Below are positions 63,095-64,000 of a stretch of DNA of 64,000 bases, piece after piece. This DNA comes from Shewanella japonica (GTDB lineage: Bacteria > Pseudomonadota > Gammaproteobacteria > Enterobacterales > Shewanellaceae): positions 2,463,001 through 2,527,000 of the forward strand of contig NZ_CP020472.1 of the NCBI RefSeq assembly GCF_002075795.1. The letters are read 5' to 3'. Made by a program: the position numbers and the translations under genes. Numbering within the stretch: position 1 is the first letter of the stretch; every line of letters starts with the position of its first letter. A model generated the notes under the pieces. That model worked only from the letters and a program-made list of their open reading frames with translations. It was not told where the DNA came from and made no database searches.

Positions 63095-64000
63095 CTAAAG
63101 TATTCTGCGAAGCAAGAAATCTGCTTTAAGCCGCTTAATTCTAGTCATAATTTTTTTCACAGGAACAGGATACTTCTGTAACGTTTCAATTTGGCTATAA
63201 TGGAACAGCTTTTCAGTATGCGTCAGAATATAGTCTTGTTCTTGCTCAAACTTTTCTTTCCAAGCGCCAGATTCATCATGCAACAACAGACCGTTTTCTA
63301 AATCTAACGCCCAAGCTCTTGGGTTTAAATTTGAACCAGTAATCAGATGCTTTTTACCATCAGCACTTATCCCTTTTAAATGGTAACTATTAATACCATT
63401 TTTCCAAAGGTGGATGCGTAGTTGACCACTTTCAACTGCCCATTGTTGGCGTTTAACAAACTTTCGTAATGATTGCTCATACATATACGGAAGCGCACCA
63501 ATGGTTGAAAATTCTTTTTCTGGCGGAATATAAAAGTCATTTGCCGTTTTATCACCGACAACAATATCAATACTTTTGCCATTTCTTAAATGGCGAGTAA
63601 GTGCCCTAACCAATGCATTCGGCGGATTAAAGTAAGGCGTACAAATGAATAGTGACTCTTGTGATTCGTCAACAAGCTTTACTACTACCTCATTTAACTT
63701 ATTCTTTTTTCGGCCCAAGCCAACTAGCGGTGTAACCCGGTTACCAATACGTGTGCTTTCAAATTCATATTTAGAACGACCTAAACGCACTTTAAAAGTA
63801 CGAACATCATTTTTCTCAGGACATTGCTCAACGTCTTTATCTTGAGTTAATGAACATACAGCGGGATCGCTGACTAAGAACTGATGAATATATTGACGCA
63901 TGCTTCGAGCTAACTCAGCAGACTCAATTAAGTGATAGCGATCGAAACGATATTTTTCAAACTGTTGGAAGTAAATATTATTGATACTGGCGCCACTAAA
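63095..64000 (-). CDS. pssA: CDP-diacylglycerol-serine O-phosphatidyltransferase, 5' end cut
   Basis: The frame stays open through position 64000, so the start lies outside the window; the visible 301 residues are the C-terminal two thirds. It begins FSGASINNIYFQQ and continues KYRFDRYHL, matching E. coli PssA, and carries the C-terminal phospholipase D-type HKD motif (HLKGISADGKKHLITGSNLN) and ICTPYFNPP. PssA makes phosphatidylserine, the precursor of phosphatidylethanolamine, at the inner membrane. An internal ATG at 63901 is not the start because homology extends beyond it. Confidence 0.94.
   Translation of the reverse strand, partial: FSGASINNIYFQQFEKYRFDRYHLIESAELARSMRQYIHQFLVSDPAVCSLTQDKDVEQCPEKNDVRTFKVRLGRSKYEFESTRIGNRVTPLVGLGRKKNKLNEVVVKLVDESQESLFICTPYFNPPNALVRALTRHLRNGKSIDIVVGDKTANDFYIPPEKEFSTIGALPYMYEQSLRKFVKRQQWAVESGQLRIHLWKNGINSYHLKGISADGKKHLITGSNLNPRAWALDLENGLLLHDESGAWKEKFEQEQDYILTHTEKLFHYSQIETLQKYPVPVKKIMTRIKRLKADFLLRRIL

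Noticed and set aside
63899..63901. ATG as the start of pssA
   Set aside because: The frame is open to the window edge and the 33 upstream residues match PssA.
1..64000. tRNA, rRNA, CRISPR arrays, insertion sequences or prophage
   Set aside because: I looked for cloverleaf-like stems, regular spacer repeats and transposase or integrase motifs on both strands and found none I can support.

Overview
The window looks like chromosome from a marine, agar-degrading gammaproteobacterium of the Alteromonadales type (Shewanella, Colwellia or Paraglaciecola relatives). The evidence is AT-rich DNA (about 60% A+T by eye), several large TonB-dependent receptors, agarases, and core genes of clear gammaproteobacterial type (pssA, a DTW-domain tRNA modifier, patZ-like acetyltransferase, umuDC, rsuA, ecotin). 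I cannot fix the genus. Both ends cut through genes: a response regulator at position 1 and pssA at position 64000. I saw no rRNA, tRNA, CRISPR array or insertion sequence.

Layout. 1-7065 (minus) is a signalling operon: a REC-EAL cyclic-di-GMP phosphodiesterase, a 1595-residue hybrid histidine kinase carrying a blue-light LOV domain, and a second response regulator. 7260-43346 is a large agar utilisation region, interrupted at 23.9-27.3 kb by a block of ordinary genes. It holds two TonB receptors (7260-10718 and 29967-32741), an operon of sugar permease, KDG kinase, GH117 and a Tat-exported PhoD-like enzyme (17437-11260), a GH50 agarase lipoprotein, a GntR/FCD regulator, a truncated lipoprotein and a secreted GH16 agarase with a CBM13 tail. 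It continues with a flavin halogenase plus SapC pair, an FG-GAP/UnbV lipoprotein, and a tight four-gene operon (40999-36617) for 3,6-anhydro-L-galactose (AHG) catabolism. An AraC regulator and a cytoplasmic NHL beta-propeller protein close it. From 43.5 kb on the genes are mostly unlinked: LysR/enoyl-CoA hydratase, a copper-type TonB receptor, anchored glutaredoxin, SOS-controlled umuDC, YgjV, an HlyD exporter pair with LysR, Pat, a diguanylate cyclase, ecotin, RecQ, a DTW protein and pssA.

How the genes fit together. GH16 cuts agar outside the cell and the TonB receptors import oligosaccharides. GH50 releases neoagarobiose at the cell surface or in the periplasm, and the permease may take it or its products inward. 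Cytoplasmic GH117 splits neoagarobiose into AHG and galactose. The aldehyde dehydrogenase, cycloisomerase, zinc dehydrogenase and KduD-like reductase convert AHG to 2-keto-3-deoxygluconate, which the kinase phosphorylates. KDPG aldolase and galactose enzymes are not in the window.

The main structural discovery is a shared operator. The palindrome TTGTTAACAA occurs seven times exactly, plus two degenerate copies. All nine are intergenic, within or flanking the agar region and next to its transcription units. The half-site spacing fits the FadR (FCD) subfamily of GntR regulators, so the GntR protein at 20549-21166 is the obvious candidate. One copy lies in the loop of the GH50 transcription terminator just upstream of that gene.
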